Positions 1-10,050 of a DNA stretch of 64,000 nt are shown piece by piece (positions within the stretch are counted from its first letter, which is position 1; each line of letters starts with the position of its first letter). The translations under genes and the position numbers were made by a program. The DNA is taken from positions 3,596,001-3,660,000 of the forward strand of contig NZ_CP084032.1 of NCBI RefSeq assembly GCF_020181655.1, written 5' to 3'. This DNA is from Pectobacterium colocasium (GTDB taxonomy: Bacteria > Pseudomonadota > Gammaproteobacteria > Enterobacterales > Enterobacteriaceae). Below the pieces are notes generated by a model, which saw only the letters and a program-made list of their open reading frames with translations, was not told the DNA's origin and made no database searches.

Positions 1-216
1 CGCACGACCTTCCCGAACGCCATTGCCGTGGAAATGGAAGCAACGGCAATCGCACATGTCTGCCACCAGTTCGCCGTTCCGTTTGTGGTGGTGCGTGCCA
101 TTTCTGATGTAGCCGATAAAGCATCACACCTGAGTTTCGATGAATTCCTGAGCGTTGCGGCACAGCAATCCACGCGGATGGTGGAAGCGATTCTGGCTAA
201 GCTGGCCGCACGCTAA
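1..216 (+). CDS. mtnN: 5'-methylthioadenosine/S-adenosylhomocysteine nucleosidase, C-terminal part
   Basis: This is the last 71 codons of a gene that begins before the window. MtnN hydrolyses methylthioadenosine and S-adenosylhomocysteine to adenine and a thioribose or ribosyl sugar, feeding methionine salvage and autoinducer-2 chemistry. The visible part includes the segment [13 protein letters not shown], which carries the family's substrate-binding Met-Glu pair, and RAISDVAD, which holds the catalytic Asp region. btuF begins 2 bp after the stop codon, so the two genes are probably cotranscribed, as in E. coli. Confidence in the family is high. The N-terminus cannot be judged. Confidence 0.93.
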   Translation, partial: RTTFPNAIAVEMEATAIAHVCHQFAVPFVVVRAISDVADKASHLSFDEFLSVAAQQSTRMVEAILAKLAAR

Positions 217-218
217 TC

Positions 219-1049
219 GTGACAGTCAGGTTCTTCTGCTGGCTAACCGGGCTACTGCTCTGCACCGCCGCTTACGCCATTCCGCAGCGCGTCATTAGTC
301 TCGCACCGCACGCGACGGAAATGGCCTATGCGGCAGGCATGGGCGAACAGTTGGTTGCGGTCAGTGCCTGGTCAGATTACCCGCCAGAAGCGAAAAAATT
401 GGAACAGGTGGCTTCCTGGCAGGGAATCAATTTGGAGCGAATCCTCGCCCTCAAGCCCGATCTGATTCTGGCCTGGCGCGAGGGCAACCCGCAGCGACCA
501 CTGGAGCAACTTGCCAACTTCTCGATACCCATCGTTTATCTGGATGCGAAAACGTTAGACGATATCCCTGCATCATTGAGGCAGTTGGCGACCTACAGCC
601 GCCATCCTGAGCAAGCAGAACAAGCTGCGACAGATTTTCAGCAAGAAATAGGCAAACTCCAGCACGCTAACGAGAGGCATAATGCCGCTCCGTTGCGGGT
701 ATTCATTCAATTCGGCACTCAGCCGCTGTTTACGTCTTCTCAAGCGACGCTGCAAAGCCAAATCGTTTCACTGTGCGGTGCAGAAAATGTCTTTAGCGAC
801 AGCCCGGTGCCCTGGCCGCAGGTCAGTCGCGAACAGGTGTTAAGGCGGCAGCCACAGGCCATTATTGTTGGTGGGACGCCAGAAAGGATTGCCAGCGTGC
901 AGGCGTTTTGGCAGCCACAATTAGCGGTGCCAGTGATGACCGTCAATGAAGACTGGTTTAGCCGCAGCAGCCCTCGTTTGCTATTGGCAGCCCAGCAAAT
1001 TTGTTCTCAGCTGGCAGAAGTAAGATCCACATTTTCGTCAACGAAGTGA
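219..1049 (+). CDS. btuF: Vitamin B12 periplasmic binding protein BtuF
   Basis: This is the substrate-binding subunit of the BtuCDF cobalamin importer and acts in the periplasm. It has 276 residues. A Sec signal peptide (hydrophobic core about residues 6-19, [12 protein letters not shown]) is followed by the class III binding-protein fold. [17 protein letters not shown] and the later Trp-rich segments ([20 protein letters not shown]) match the B12-binding cleft. The start is GTG, 2 bp after the mtnN stop, which implies translational coupling. The other transporter subunits (BtuC, BtuD) are not in this window. No cobalamin riboswitch is visible at this internal position. Confidence 0.93.
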   Translation: MTVRFFCWLTGLLLCTAAYAIPQRVISLAPHATEMAYAAGMGEQLVAVSAWSDYPPEAKKLEQVASWQGINLERILALKPDLILAWREGNPQRPLEQLANFSIPIVYLDAKTLDDIPASLRQLATYSRHPEQAEQAATDFQQEIGKLQHANERHNAAPLRVFIQFGTQPLFTSSQATLQSQIVSLCGAENVFSDSPVPWPQVSREQVLRRQPQAIIVGGTPERIASVQAFWQPQLAVPVMTVNEDWFSRSSPRLLLAAQQICSQLAEVRSTFSSTK

Positions 1050-1280
1050 TTGTTAATTAACACAGTGAAATCATTCCGATAACAATAGCTTCATTAGTAT
1101 ACAAGTTGTAACACTAGCAGGCTTTTATTTCGCCAACATTTGCCGATAATCTGAACGCAACGGTGGAATTATAGGCATCACTCATGGTGTTGATTACCAC
1201 CCGGCGATAACGCCAAAGCAATACGAAATGAGAAAACTTTGAATCGGTATCGGTTCCTTTAACACCAGGTAGCTTTAACT

Positions 1281-1559
1281 ATGAAAAATGCGTTGCTTTA
1301 CGCGGGCTTACTGATGGCGGCCTGTAGCACGGCATATGCAGGGAGTCAGGGCGGGCAAATTAACGCTCAACTGACCATACAACCGGCGTGCGGCGTAACG
1401 CCTCAATCCGGTCAATATCAAATGACATGTAACGTAGCCTCTGTACCACAACCTAAGATTACGGAGTCACGTATTCAGATCGATCAGGCAAAATTTTCGA
1501 CGTCTGCGGCAAAAACAACGCAGGGTACGGAAACGCGTTTGATTACGGTCGAATGGTAA
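1281..1559 (+). CDS. Small exported protein of unknown function
   Basis: This 92-residue protein has a clear Sec signal peptide: MKNALLYAGLLMAACSTAYA with probable cleavage after AYA at residue 20. The mature part is about 72 residues and contains two cysteines (near residues 37 and 49) that could form a disulfide. It is rich in Gln, Thr and Ser and ends in TVEW. The pattern faintly recalls the short periplasmic YehE-type (DUF2574) proteins, but I cannot confirm this. The gene stands alone, 231 bp after btuF, and is followed by a strong terminator shared with the convergent erpA. An AGG-type ribosome site (CCAGGTAG) precedes the ATG. Confidence 0.75.
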   Translation: MKNALLYAGLLMAACSTAYAGSQGGQINAQLTIQPACGVTPQSGQYQMTCNVASVPQPKITESRIQIDQAKFSTSAAKTTQGTETRLITVEW

Positions 1560-1584
1560 TCACAGTAAAAACACACCTGCGATA

Positions 1585-1626
1585 AAAAAACCGTGTCTTG
1601 TTGTCAGGACACGGTTTTTATTTTTT
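1585..1626. terminator. Bidirectional rho-independent terminator
   Basis: Arms AAACCGTGTC (1588-1597) and GACACGGTTT (1608-1617) form a 10-bp stem flanked by A-rich and T-rich tracts on both sides. It lies between the convergent small exported gene and erpA and can serve both. Confidence 0.88.
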
Positions 1627-1652
1627 AGTCGGTCAATAACCGCAATGCAGAA

Positions 1653-2000
1653 TCAAATGCTGAAAGAGGAACCACAGCCACAGGTGGATTTCGCATTCGG
1701 GTTTGTCACGACAAAGCGAGAACCTTCCAGCCCTTCGGTATAATCCACCGCACCGCCAACCAGATATTGCAGGCTCATCGGGTCAACCACCAGCGACACA
1801 CCTTGCTTCTCAATCGTCATATCGCCGTCGTTGATTTGATCATCAAAGGTAAAACCATACTGGAAGCCACTACAGCCGCCGCCCGTGATATATACACGCA
1901 GTTTCAGCTCTGGGTTTTCTTCATCAGCAATCAGGTTTTTCACCTTGCTTGCCGCTGCATCAGTAAATTGCAGAGGCAGTGCTGCTATATCGTCGCTCAT
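1653..2000 (-). CDS. erpA: Iron-sulfur cluster insertion protein ErpA
   Basis: ErpA is an A-type carrier that delivers Fe-S clusters to apo-proteins, including IspG/IspH of isoprenoid synthesis. The 115-residue protein has the HesB/IscA fold and the three conserved cysteines at residues 43 ([11 protein letters not shown]), 107 and 109 ([11 protein letters not shown]) that bind iron or the cluster. It is one residue longer than the E. coli protein because of an extra Ala near the N-terminus. A GGGAG ribosome site precedes the ATG. It lies downstream of clcA on the same strand with a 79-bp gap, so it probably has its own promoter. Confidence 0.97.
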   Translation of the reverse strand: MSDDIAALPLQFTDAAASKVKNLIADEENPELKLRVYITGGGCSGFQYGFTFDDQINDGDMTIEKQGVSLVVDPMSLQYLVGGAVDYTEGLEGSRFVVTNPNAKSTCGCGSSFSI

Positions 2001-2079
2001 ATTTTTACTCCCAACTCAGGGCTTATCAGGTGATAGACCCACATTCATACGCTCATTATCCGGCAGGATGAGAAAACGT

Positions 2080-3501
2080 TCAAGATTTGACAGCGGTTGT
2101 TGAATTTATCTCCGCCTCAGCCTGTAATTGGCGCTGTAACGTTCTGGCCAGAATGGACGAATACAACGGCTTGCCTCCCAGGAACTGAGCTAACAACGTC
2201 GCCCCCAGACAGGTCACTATCATCGGCAAAATCAGCTGATAATTATCCGTCATTTCCAGCACCAGCACGATCCCAGTCAAGGGCGCCCGTACGGAGGCCG
2301 CGAACAGCGCCCCCATTCCCGCAATCGCAAAGGTACTCGCATCAATCGCATAATCAGGGAACAGCAGCGCCGACGTCATACCGAATGCCGCACCTAATAG
2401 CGTTCCTAATGCCAACATGGGGGCAAAGATACCGCCGGGAGCCCCGGAGCAAAAACACAGCAATGTCATCAGCACACGTACGGCAAAAATAACGAGCAGC
2501 ATGCCAATGCTGTAATGCGCGGCCGCCGCAGCAGGAATTAACGCAAAACCACCGCCGGTTGCCTCATTGAATACCAGAGACAGTACGCCACAGATGCCAC
2601 CAGCCAGCGCGCCAACCAGTAAAAATCGAGATAAATGCTGGCCGTGAAAGCGTAAAAAAACGGCCTGAGTCCGCAACACAAGTTGGTTAAAGATCACGCC
2701 AACCACACCAAAGATCATGCCGAGCAGCAAATAAAGCCACAGCGTACTCAGCGGCGCAGAAGCAAGCTGCCCGACATCGATCACCGCTCGCTCGCCGTTA
2801 AACACGCGGAAGACAATACTCGACATAATCACACCGATAAAGACGGCTTTGATCGAGATAGGGTTATAGCGAAACTGAGGACGCATTTCCTCAATAATAA
2901 AAAGAATGCCCGCCAGAGGCGCATTAAACGCAGCGGATAACCCCGCCGCCGCCCCCGTGGCCAAAAGCGTATGCCGCCCTTCCTGTCGTTTTCGGAGAAA
3001 TAAATCGGCAATCATTCCACCAACATTACCGCCGAGCTGAACCGTTGGCCCCTCTCTGCCTAGCACCATACCCGAGCCGAGCGTTCCAATGCCGCCAAAG
3101 AATTTTACTGGAATCACGCGCCACCACCGCACAGGACGCAGTTCTTCAAGCGCCCCTTCAATTTCAGGAATCCCCGAGCCGCCAGCTTCCGGTGCAAAGT
3201 AACGCACCAGAAAGTAACCGCATAGCGCCAACAGCGCTGAAATCCCAAACGCCAGCACCCAGATAAAACTGCGGTCCGAGAATTCAGCAAGCGTTGTCAT
3301 ACGAAGCGCCATCACCCCATTGACTGCTTTTTCAAACGCGACCCCGAGTAATCCCACCAGAGAGCCGACAGCGGCTGCCAGCAGTAAAATCAATACGGGC
3401 GTTTTATCCTGCCGCATAAACTGTTTTATTGCGGCTTTGCGCGTTGCAGAGAAAGAAGACGAGGAAGCGGTAGATAATTTAACCACAGGTCGTACTGCCA
3501 C
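2080..3501 (-). CDS. clcA: H+/Cl- exchange transporter ClcA
   Basis: This inner-membrane CLC antiporter exchanges two chloride ions for one proton and takes part in extreme acid resistance. It has 473 residues with about 18 helices. The CLC signature motifs are present in order: GSGIPEIEG (selectivity-filter Ser), GREGPTVQ (gating Glu), the inner-gate Glu in [22 protein letters not shown] and the Tyr-containing C-terminal part. The reading frame begins with GTG at 3501; no strong ribosome site is visible, so the exact start is uncertain. It is transcribed divergently from hemL across about 170 bp, as in E. coli. Confidence 0.96.
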   Translation of the reverse strand: MAVRPVVKLSTASSSSFSATRKAAIKQFMRQDKTPVLILLLAAAVGSLVGLLGVAFEKAVNGVMALRMTTLAEFSDRSFIWVLAFGISALLALCGYFLVRYFAPEAGGSGIPEIEGALEELRPVRWWRVIPVKFFGGIGTLGSGMVLGREGPTVQLGGNVGGMIADLFLRKRQEGRHTLLATGAAAGLSAAFNAPLAGILFIIEEMRPQFRYNPISIKAVFIGVIMSSIVFRVFNGERAVIDVGQLASAPLSTLWLYLLLGMIFGVVGVIFNQLVLRTQAVFLRFHGQHLSRFLLVGALAGGICGVLSLVFNEATGGGFALIPAAAAAHYSIGMLLVIFAVRVLMTLLCFCSGAPGGIFAPMLALGTLLGAAFGMTSALLFPDYAIDASTFAIAGMGALFAASVRAPLTGIVLVLEMTDNYQLILPMIVTCLGATLLAQFLGGKPLYSSILARTLQRQLQAEAEINSTTAVKS

Positions 3502-3670
3502 ATCAGAATAAGAGAGAAGTCAATCTTACTCCTTTTAAGGTAATGGTGCCCATGATCGCTCAGAGCAAAACAAAGAAAACTCAATGGTATTCGCACAGCG
3601 ATTTCATAACGGCGGTCAGTTCATTAGAATACCCCTACATTTTACGATCAAGACCAGTCAGGACCGCGTA

Positions 3671-4951
3671 ATGAACAAATCTGAAAGCCTGTATGCTGCG
3701 GCACAGCAACTTATTCCCGGTGGCGTGAACTCACCCGTTCGTGCTTTTAACGGCGTTGGCGGTACTCCGCTGTTCATCGAACGGGCTGATGGCGCTTATC
3801 TCTACGACGCTGACGAGCAAGCGTACATTGATTACGTGGGGTCGTGGGGTCCGATGGTGCTGGGGCACAATCACCCGGCAATTCGTGATGCGGTGATCGC
3901 CGCCGCAGAACGCGGCCTGAGCTTTGGCGCGCCGACAGAGATGGAAGTGCAGATGGCGCGTCTGGTGACCTCCCTGGTGCCCAGCATGGATATGGTGCGG
4001 ATGGTCAACTCCGGGACAGAAGCCACCATGAGCGCAATCCGTCTGGCGCGTGGTTACACCGGCCGCGACAAAATCATCAAATTTGAAGGCTGCTACCACG
4101 GCCACGCCGACTGCCTGCTGGTGAAAGCCGGTTCCGGTGCGCTGACGCTCGGTCAACCGAACTCCCCCGGCGTTCCGGCCGACTTTGCTCGCCACACACT
4201 GACCTGCGTGTATAACGATCTGTCATCCGTTCGTGCCGCATTTGAGCAATACCCTGACGAGATCGCTGCAATCATTGTCGAACCCGTCGCAGGCAACATG
4301 AACTGCGTTCCACCGCTGCCAGATTTCCTTCCCGGCCTGCGCGCCCTGTGCGACGAGTTTGGTGCCCTGTTCATCATCGATGAAGTGATGACTGGCTTCC
4401 GTGTCGCACTGGCAGGTGCACAGTCACACTATGGCGTGGTGCCGGACCTGACCTGTCTGGGGAAAATCATCGGCGGCGGTATGCCCGTTGGCGCATTCGG
4501 CGGTAAGCGTGAAGTCATGCAAGCGCTGGCACCGACCGGTCCGGTTTATCAGGCAGGCACGCTGTCCGGCAACCCCATTGCGATGGCAGCAGGCTTCGCC
4601 TGTTTAACGGAAGTGGCGAAACCCGGCGTACATGAAAAGCTCACCGCGTTGACCAATCAGCTGGCAGAAGGCTTGCTGGCTGCGGCGAAAGCCGAAAATA
4701 TTCCGCTGGTCGTGAATCAGGCGGGCGGTATGTTTGGCCTGTTCTTCACCGATGCAGAGAGCGTCACCTGCTATCAGGATGTGATGAAGTGCGACGTCGA
4801 ACGCTTTAAGCGGTTCTTCCACATGATGCTGGAAGAAGGGGTTTATCTCGCACCGTCCGCTTTTGAAGCTGGCTTTATGTCGCTGGCGCATACGCCACAG
4901 GACATCGAACGCACCATCGAAGCCGCGCAGCGCTGCTTCTCACGCCTGTAA
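3671..4951 (+). CDS. hemL: Glutamate-1-semialdehyde 2,1-aminomutase
   Basis: HemL converts glutamate-1-semialdehyde to 5-aminolevulinate, the second step of the C5 haem pathway, in the cytosol. It is a class III aminotransferase fold with PLP bound to the Lys in [17 protein letters not shown] (about residue 265). [10 protein letters not shown] near the N-terminus and [17 protein letters not shown] (PLP-phosphate binding) are family hallmarks. The frame is open to 3584, but I chose the ATG at 3671: it gives 426 residues, the usual length, begins at the conserved MNKSE, and is preceded by AGGAC. A hairpin follows the stop. Confidence 0.96.
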   Translation: MNKSESLYAAAQQLIPGGVNSPVRAFNGVGGTPLFIERADGAYLYDADEQAYIDYVGSWGPMVLGHNHPAIRDAVIAAAERGLSFGAPTEMEVQMARLVTSLVPSMDMVRMVNSGTEATMSAIRLARGYTGRDKIIKFEGCYHGHADCLLVKAGSGALTLGQPNSPGVPADFARHTLTCVYNDLSSVRAAFEQYPDEIAAIIVEPVAGNMNCVPPLPDFLPGLRALCDEFGALFIIDEVMTGFRVALAGAQSHYGVVPDLTCLGKIIGGGMPVGAFGGKREVMQALAPTGPVYQAGTLSGNPIAMAAGFACLTEVAKPGVHEKLTALTNQLAEGLLAAAKAENIPLVVNQAGGMFGLFFTDAESVTCYQDVMKCDVERFKRFFHMMLEEGVYLAPSAFEAGFMSLAHTPQDIERTIEAAQRCFSRL

Positions 4952-4962
4952 AAGCGCATCTC

Positions 4963-4993
4963 GACGGCGTCATTCACTAACACTGACGCCGTC
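4963..4993 (+). terminator. Hairpin after hemL
   Basis: A 10-bp perfect stem is formed by GACGGCGTCA (4963-4972) and TGACGCCGTC (4984-4993), 11 bp after the hemL stop. The following T-tract is weak, so termination may be inefficient. Confidence 0.55.
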
Positions 4994-5125
4994 GTATTCA
5001 TCCGTTGTTTCAGCCTCCATGAACTCCCCTCCCCGCTTTTTTCGTCAGGATTCTCGTTTGAGAATGACAAGCCGTCTCAAATTGGTTATGAGTAAGTCTA
5101 TGTTCCTGAAAATAGCGGAGAGATC

Positions 5126-5749
5126 ATGTTAAAGATTCTAGGGCGCACGTCGTCGATCAACGTTCGGAAAGTGCTGTGGCTGTGTGATGAGTTGGCGATT
5201 TCCTTCGACCGCGAAGATTGGGGTGAGGGCTATCAGTCACCGCAATCACCGGAATTTTTAGCGCTCAATCCCAATGCCATGATACCGGTTATTCAGGACG
5301 AGGATTTCGTCATGTGGGAATCGAACGCGATTATACGTTACCTCGCCAATGCGAAGGACGGAGCCTGGCTCTACCCGCAAGATCCACGCATCCGAGCTTC
5401 GATCGATCAATGGATCGACTGGCAGGCCAATGAGCTCAATCCTTCATGGCGTTACGCCTTTATGTCACTGGTACGCCAGTCTCCCGCCCATCAGGATCCG
5501 CAACTGCTGGCCGCCTCCTGCAATCTTTGGTCACGCACCATGGGTATTTTGAATCAACAACTGGAGCGAACCGGCCACTACGTTGCTGGAGACACCTTTA
5601 CACTGGCCGACATTCCCATCGGGCTGTCGGTAAATCGCTGGTATGAAACGCCGCTAGAGCACACAGACTATCCCGCCGTCCGTGCCTACTATGAGCGCTT
5701 AAGCGCACGTGCAGGCTACCTGACCTGGGGACGAAACGGCACGCCATAA
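5126..5749 (+). CDS. Glutathione S-transferase family protein
   Basis: This 207-residue cytosolic protein has an N-terminal thioredoxin-like GST domain (residues about 1-80) and an all-helical C-terminal domain. The N-terminus GRTSSINVRKVLWLCDEL places Ser residues where GSTs activate glutathione. NPNAMIPVIQDEDFVMWESNAI carries the cis-Pro and the Glu-Ser glutathione-binding pair. DTFTLADIPIG is the conserved capping motif of the helical domain. The substrate cannot be inferred. It lies downstream of hemL and convergent with the MocR regulator, within an accessory block absent from the corresponding E. coli locus. A GGAGAG ribosome site precedes the ATG. Confidence 0.9.
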   Translation: MLKILGRTSSINVRKVLWLCDELAISFDREDWGEGYQSPQSPEFLALNPNAMIPVIQDEDFVMWESNAIIRYLANAKDGAWLYPQDPRIRASIDQWIDWQANELNPSWRYAFMSLVRQSPAHQDPQLLAASCNLWSRTMGILNQQLERTGHYVAGDTFTLADIPIGLSVNRWYETPLEHTDYPAVRAYYERLSARAGYLTWGRNGTP

Positions 5750-5784
5750 GCGATGTTTATTCAGCTACGTTCATAGGGATAGGA

Positions 5785-7245
5785 CTACGTTGCGCTACCC
5801 GGCCCGATACCGCTCATTTCACACGCCAGCGCCCCCGCGCGCTTAAGTGCATACGTGTAGCGTTCATCAAACGGGTAGCAGCACGAGAGCCGCAGCGCGT
5901 GCTTACAGCGGCCACTCAGCGTATAAAGCTCGCCGGGCGTGACGCAAATCTGCTCTTGTAGTAGGCGATGGAACAATTCAACACCATCCACATTGCCCGG
6001 TAATTCCAGCCAGAAGACAAAACCGCCCTGTGGCTGCGTCGCCCGTGTCCCCAGTGGAAAGTGTCGGGCGATCAGCCCACGGGCCTCATCCATCTGTGCG
6101 GCATAGCGACGGCGCAGCGTACGCAGATGGTGATCGTAACCGCCGGACTCCAGAAACTGCGCCAGTGTTTCCGATAGCAGCGCCGATTCCGCCATTGACG
6201 ATACCGCTTTCAGCCGCGCCACTTTGGCACGGAAACGGCCTGACGCCATCCAGCCAATGCGAAAATCCGGTGCCAGCGTTTTCGTGAAACTGGAGCAGTA
6301 AATCACCCACCCTTCGCGATCAAAGGCTTTCACCGTCGGCGACAGCGGCCAGGTAAATTGAAGTTCGCTGTATAACCCATCCTCAATAAGCGGAACCTGA
6401 TAGTCATTCACCAGCTTTGCCAGCCGCTTTTTATCCGCCAGTGTCATACTGCATCCCAGCGGATTTTGGGCATTCGGCATCGCGATAATCGCCTGTAGCC
6501 GCCCTTCTGACAGCAGCAATTCCAACGCGTCCAGCGCGAGGCCACGTTGCGGATCGGTGGGAATTTCTACCGTTTTCAATCCCAGGCTGGCCAGCAGAGG
6601 AAAGAGATAGAAATAGGTGGGCGTTTCCAGTCCAACACAGTCACCCGGTTGCGTGACGGTGCGCAGCGCCAGCTGTAGTGCCTCCATGCAGCCATGAGTG
6701 ATCGTGATGTCTTCACGCGTCAATGTCATACCCAAGTCCATGGCTCGCCGCGCCACTTCGCGCCGCAGCCGTTCACTGCCCGGCGGTAACGCATAGCGAC
6801 CAATCAGCTCAGGCTGTCGCCGCAGCAAGGAAGCGGTAATACGGCTGATCTTTTCGGTTGGATAGAAATCGGCATGTTGTGGGCACGCCAGAGAAATGTT
6901 GGTGTAATCCGGGTGCGTCTGAGCAGCAAACACCGTATCAATCAGATCCAGTTTCTCACTGCCCGGCACAATCACCTGCGCACGATGAGGCTTACTTTCC
7001 GTCAGTGACGGCAAACGTCCTCGTACAAAATAGCCGGACTGCGGCCGTGCTTCGATCAACCCGCGATCTTCGAGGATACGCCAGGCATTCAATACCGTAT
7101 TCACGCTCACCTGATGCGATCCGGCGACGCGACGAATAGAGGGCAAGCGGCTTCCCGGCGCTAACGTCCCTTGATGAATAGCAGTGGCGAAGGTTTCCGC
7201 GAGCTGTTGATAGAGCGTACTTTCTTGTGAGTCGATAATGGACAC
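5785..7245 (-). CDS. MocR-type transcriptional regulator (GntR HTH fused to aminotransferase domain)
   Basis: This is a 486-residue PdxR/MocR-family regulator. The N-terminal GntR winged helix (about residues 15-80; PGSRLPSIRRVA and VSVNTVLNAWRILEDRGLIEARPQSGYFV) binds DNA. The large C-terminal fold-type I aminotransferase domain senses PLP or a PLP-amino acid adduct; SSFTKTLAPDFRIGW holds the PLP-binding Lys. The frame is open to a TTG at 7263, but the GTG at 7245 is preceded by a strong GGGGG ribosome site and is preferred. It is divergent from the LysE-type exporter across 135 bp and is the obvious candidate to control it. Confidence 0.9.
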   Translation of the reverse strand: MSIIDSQESTLYQQLAETFATAIHQGTLAPGSRLPSIRRVAGSHQVSVNTVLNAWRILEDRGLIEARPQSGYFVRGRLPSLTESKPHRAQVIVPGSEKLDLIDTVFAAQTHPDYTNISLACPQHADFYPTEKISRITASLLRRQPELIGRYALPPGSERLRREVARRAMDLGMTLTREDITITHGCMEALQLALRTVTQPGDCVGLETPTYFYLFPLLASLGLKTVEIPTDPQRGLALDALELLLSEGRLQAIIAMPNAQNPLGCSMTLADKKRLAKLVNDYQVPLIEDGLYSELQFTWPLSPTVKAFDREGWVIYCSSFTKTLAPDFRIGWMASGRFRAKVARLKAVSSMAESALLSETLAQFLESGGYDHHLRTLRRRYAAQMDEARGLIARHFPLGTRATQPQGGFVFWLELPGNVDGVELFHRLLQEQICVTPGELYTLSGRCKHALRLSCCYPFDERYTYALKRAGALACEMSGIGPGSAT

Positions 7246-7380
7246 AGTTCCCCCGCCAGCCAATGAGTACAGTTAAGGATTAATGCATTTTGTACCCATT
7301 ACAATAATCGTTTTGTGTATCTGTAACCATTTCTTTTTTCTGCCTACCATAGTGTTCTTCCCCATCATCAGGATAACACC

Positions 7381-7971
7381 ATGCTCGACCCTTCTTTTTT
7401 CAGCTACGTCACCGTCATGTCCATCACGCCGGGACCCAATAATCTGCTGTTAGCAACGTCAGGCGTCAATTTTGGCCTGCGTCGTACATTACCGATGATG
7501 GTGGGCATTACCATTGGCTGTGGGATACAAACCGCACTGATGGGTGTGGCTCTGGAACTTCTGCTGAGCTGGATGAGCGTCATTCGCCTCCCTCTTACCG
7601 TGCTGGGATGCGCCTATCTGCTGTGGCTATCGTGGAAAATCGTGCGCTCATCAGCACCGGAATTACAAGGGCGAGTACAGCCGATGACTGCACTGCAAGG
7701 GACGCTATTTCAAGCGGTGAATCCGAAGACCTGGCTAATGGCCAGCAACATCGCTCTGCTTTATACCGCCAGCGGTGGCCTTTTCACTACGGTCATCGCC
7801 TTTATGGCACTCAATCTGCCCTGCGTTTTAGTCTGGGCAGCGCTCGGCGATCGCATCGGCAAACATCTTCAGGAACCGTGGAAACTGAAAGCCTTCAACG
7901 GCGTCATGGCGTTTTCTCTGCTACTCACCACATGCTGGATGCTGGCTGAAGCCATCAATCTCTCCCGCTAA
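7381..7971 (+). CDS. LysE/RhtB-family amino-acid exporter
   Basis: This 196-residue inner-membrane protein has about six hydrophobic helices. The N-terminal signature VMSITPGPNNLLLATSGVNFG is the LysE/RhtB hallmark, with the Pro-Gly-Pro-Asn motif near residue 18. The family exports basic or neutral amino acids or their derivatives; the substrate here is unknown. It is divergently paired with a MocR regulator, a common arrangement for PLP- or amino-acid-responsive export. A hairpin between it and convergent fhuB terminates both. Confidence 0.88.
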   Translation: MLDPSFFSYVTVMSITPGPNNLLLATSGVNFGLRRTLPMMVGITIGCGIQTALMGVALELLLSWMSVIRLPLTVLGCAYLLWLSWKIVRSSAPELQGRVQPMTALQGTLFQAVNPKTWLMASNIALLYTASGGLFTTVIAFMALNLPCVLVWAALGDRIGKHLQEPWKLKAFNGVMAFSLLLTTCWMLAEAINLSR

Positions 7972-7980
7972 TCACACGGT

Positions 7981-8006
7981 TGAGGCGGTTTTTTCTTCCC
8001 GCCTCA
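7981..8006. terminator. Terminator between exporter and fhuB
   Basis: TGAGGCGG (7981-7988) pairs with CCGCCTCA (7999-8006). The loop contains a run of Ts, so the U-tract lies inside the loop rather than after it. It sits between convergent genes. Confidence 0.5.
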
Positions 8007-8019
8007 GCCCGCGTTATCG

Positions 8020-10050
8020 TTATTTTACCTGCTTGCGGAGCAGATAAACGAAGTAAGGCGCACCGATAAACGTCGCAAGTAACCCCGCCGGAACCTGTGC
8101 CGGAAAGAGGATCATGCGACCAAACCAGTCCGCCATCACCATCAGCGCGCCACCAATCAATGCTGAACTGACGATTTGCGGCAACACGCGGTTAAAGCCC
8201 AGCATTCGCGCCATGTGAGGTGCCATTAAACCGACAAAACTCATCGGCCCAACCATCAGGGTTGCCATCGCAGTCAGCACCGATGCCAGCAGCAACACCA
8301 ATAGACGAACTGGCGTGACAGCCACGCCGAGCGCTCTGGCCGTTGTGGTACCAAGCGGCAGAATACGCAGCCAGCGCTGGCACAGCGGGACAATCAACAG
8401 TAGCAGAACGGCAATCACCGCCGTGCGTATTGCGTCTGCCGGCTCGACCGCGTAGGTTGAGCCTGACAGCCAGGTCAGCACCGTCCCCATCCGCGGATCG
8501 CCACTGGCTAACAGCAGCGCAATCACCGTGGAGAACGCCATACTCAGCGCAATCCCCGCCAGCAGCATACGCTGCGTCGAGAAACCACCGCGTCCGGCGA
8601 TAATCACCATAATCAGCAGCGTTAGTGCCGCACCCGCGCTACCGGCAGGAAGTAGCCATACGAATGCATTGCCCGGAACGAAGAACAGCAAAATAATGAC
8701 GCCAAACGACGCGCCGGAACTAATTCCCAGCACTTCCGGGCTGCCCATCGGGTTACCCGTCAGTTTCTGTATTAACGTTCCTGCGATCGCCAGCATCACC
8801 CCGGCCGTTAGCGCCGCCAGAACCCGGGGCCAACGCCACGAAAGCAATTGCGCGAATACATCGCCACCGCCCCACTGCCAGCCTTCAGCATTCTTCCCTA
8901 GCATCAGAGCCGCAAGTACCACCATGCCCAACAGTACAAGACCGAGTACCAGCCATATTCCCCACAGGTGCCGTTCAGCCGTCGGCGTGCTGTTGCTGTC
9001 GATCATCGCGGGCTGGCCGCTATTACGCAGGCGCGGCAGTAGCCACAGTAGAAGAGGTGCACCAATCAGCGCCGTCGCGGCACCCGTTGGAACCTCAAAC
9101 CACACACGACTCAGCCAGATAACGCCCTGATCGGCGACACCGAGCAACAGCGCCCCCAACAACGGCGCGAGCAAAAGGCGGTGAAACAAGCGCCGTGCAC
9201 CCAGCATTTTCGCCAGCAGCGGTGCAAACAGGCCGATAAAACCGATAATGCCTGCCGCATTCACCAACTGGGCACACAGGAAAATCCCCAACCCCAGCGC
9301 ACTCAAACGCGCCAGCGACAGCCCAAGCCCCAGATTACGCGCGACGCCATCATCCAATCCCAACAGCGTTAGCGGGCGAATCAACAGCAGCGCCAGGCAG
9401 AAGCACACCAGAAGACGCGGAAGCACAAACTGTACATTGTTCCAGTTCTGCTGGTTCAGTACGCCGCTGCTCCATAGGAACAAGCCCTGAAGCTGCTCAT
9501 GGTGGAAGAGCACCAGCAGTTGATTGACCGCGCTACAATAGAAACTCAGCACCAGCCCCGCCAGTATCAGCGTCACCGGCGATAACCGCTTGCCCCAGGC
9601 GACGCCAAAAACCAACGCCCCCACCACCAGCGCGCCGATCATCGCCGCAGCCTGCTGGATCCATATGCCGCCGGGCAGCGCCCACAACGTTACCACCGTG
9701 ATCCCGAGCTGTGCACCCGTGGCAATCCCCAGCGTTGACGGTTCGGCCAGCGGATTACGCAAAACCTGCTGGAATAACACGCCACACAGCCCCAGCCCCG
9801 CGCCAATCAACAACGCCAGCACCATGCGTGGCAACAGACTGTAATGAAAAAGAAGCTGTTGCATATTGTGCAAGACGGGCTGAGTCAGCCCTTCAAGCCA
9901 CTGTGATACCGGTAATTGCTGCTGCAAATTGTAGCTGCCCATACCCAGAATCACGATCAGTAGAAAACCGATCACGACCACCGGCAGCAACAGCGGATGA
10001 CTCACGCGTTGATGCGCGGGCGAGGAACCAACAGACAGAGGATTAGCCAT
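8020..10050 (-). CDS. fhuB: Ferric-hydroxamate ABC transporter permease FhuB
   Basis: FhuB is the inner-membrane channel for ferrichrome-type siderophores. It has 676 residues, about twice a normal FecCD-type permease, because it is a tandem fusion of two homologous halves of about 330 residues with roughly 20 membrane helices. Each half carries its own FecCD motifs (VLRNPLAEPSTLGIATGAQ in the first; LTGNPMGSPEVLGISSGAS in the second), followed by a cytoplasmic loop that contacts FhuC. It is the last gene of fhuCDB; its ATG overlaps the fhuD stop by 8 bp, indicating coupled translation. Confidence 0.96.
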   Translation of the reverse strand: MANPLSVGSSPAHQRVSHPLLLPVVVIGFLLIVILGMGSYNLQQQLPVSQWLEGLTQPVLHNMQQLLFHYSLLPRMVLALLIGAGLGLCGVLFQQVLRNPLAEPSTLGIATGAQLGITVVTLWALPGGIWIQQAAAMIGALVVGALVFGVAWGKRLSPVTLILAGLVLSFYCSAVNQLLVLFHHEQLQGLFLWSSGVLNQQNWNNVQFVLPRLLVCFCLALLLIRPLTLLGLDDGVARNLGLGLSLARLSALGLGIFLCAQLVNAAGIIGFIGLFAPLLAKMLGARRLFHRLLLAPLLGALLLGVADQGVIWLSRVWFEVPTGAATALIGAPLLLWLLPRLRNSGQPAMIDSNSTPTAERHLWGIWLVLGLVLLGMVVLAALMLGKNAEGWQWGGGDVFAQLLSWRWPRVLAALTAGVMLAIAGTLIQKLTGNPMGSPEVLGISSGASFGVIILLFFVPGNAFVWLLPAGSAGAALTLLIMVIIAGRGGFSTQRMLLAGIALSMAFSTVIALLLASGDPRMGTVLTWLSGSTYAVEPADAIRTAVIAVLLLLIVPLCQRWLRILPLGTTTARALGVAVTPVRLLVLLLASVLTAMATLMVGPMSFVGLMAPHMARMLGFNRVLPQIVSSALIGGALMVMADWFGRMILFPAQVPAGLLATFIGAPYFVYLLRKQVK

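Noticed and set aside
219..260. Cobalamin riboswitch before btuF
   Set aside because: Only 2 bp separate btuF from mtnN, leaving no room for one.
3584..3670. 29-residue extension of HemL
   Set aside because: Not conserved in the family; the ATG at 3671 has a better site and gives the usual length.
8343..9844. Several plus-strand frames opposite fhuB, one of 200 codons
   Set aside because: Rich in Pro, Ser and Arg, with no ribosome sites; they are shadows of the Leu/Ala-rich permease.
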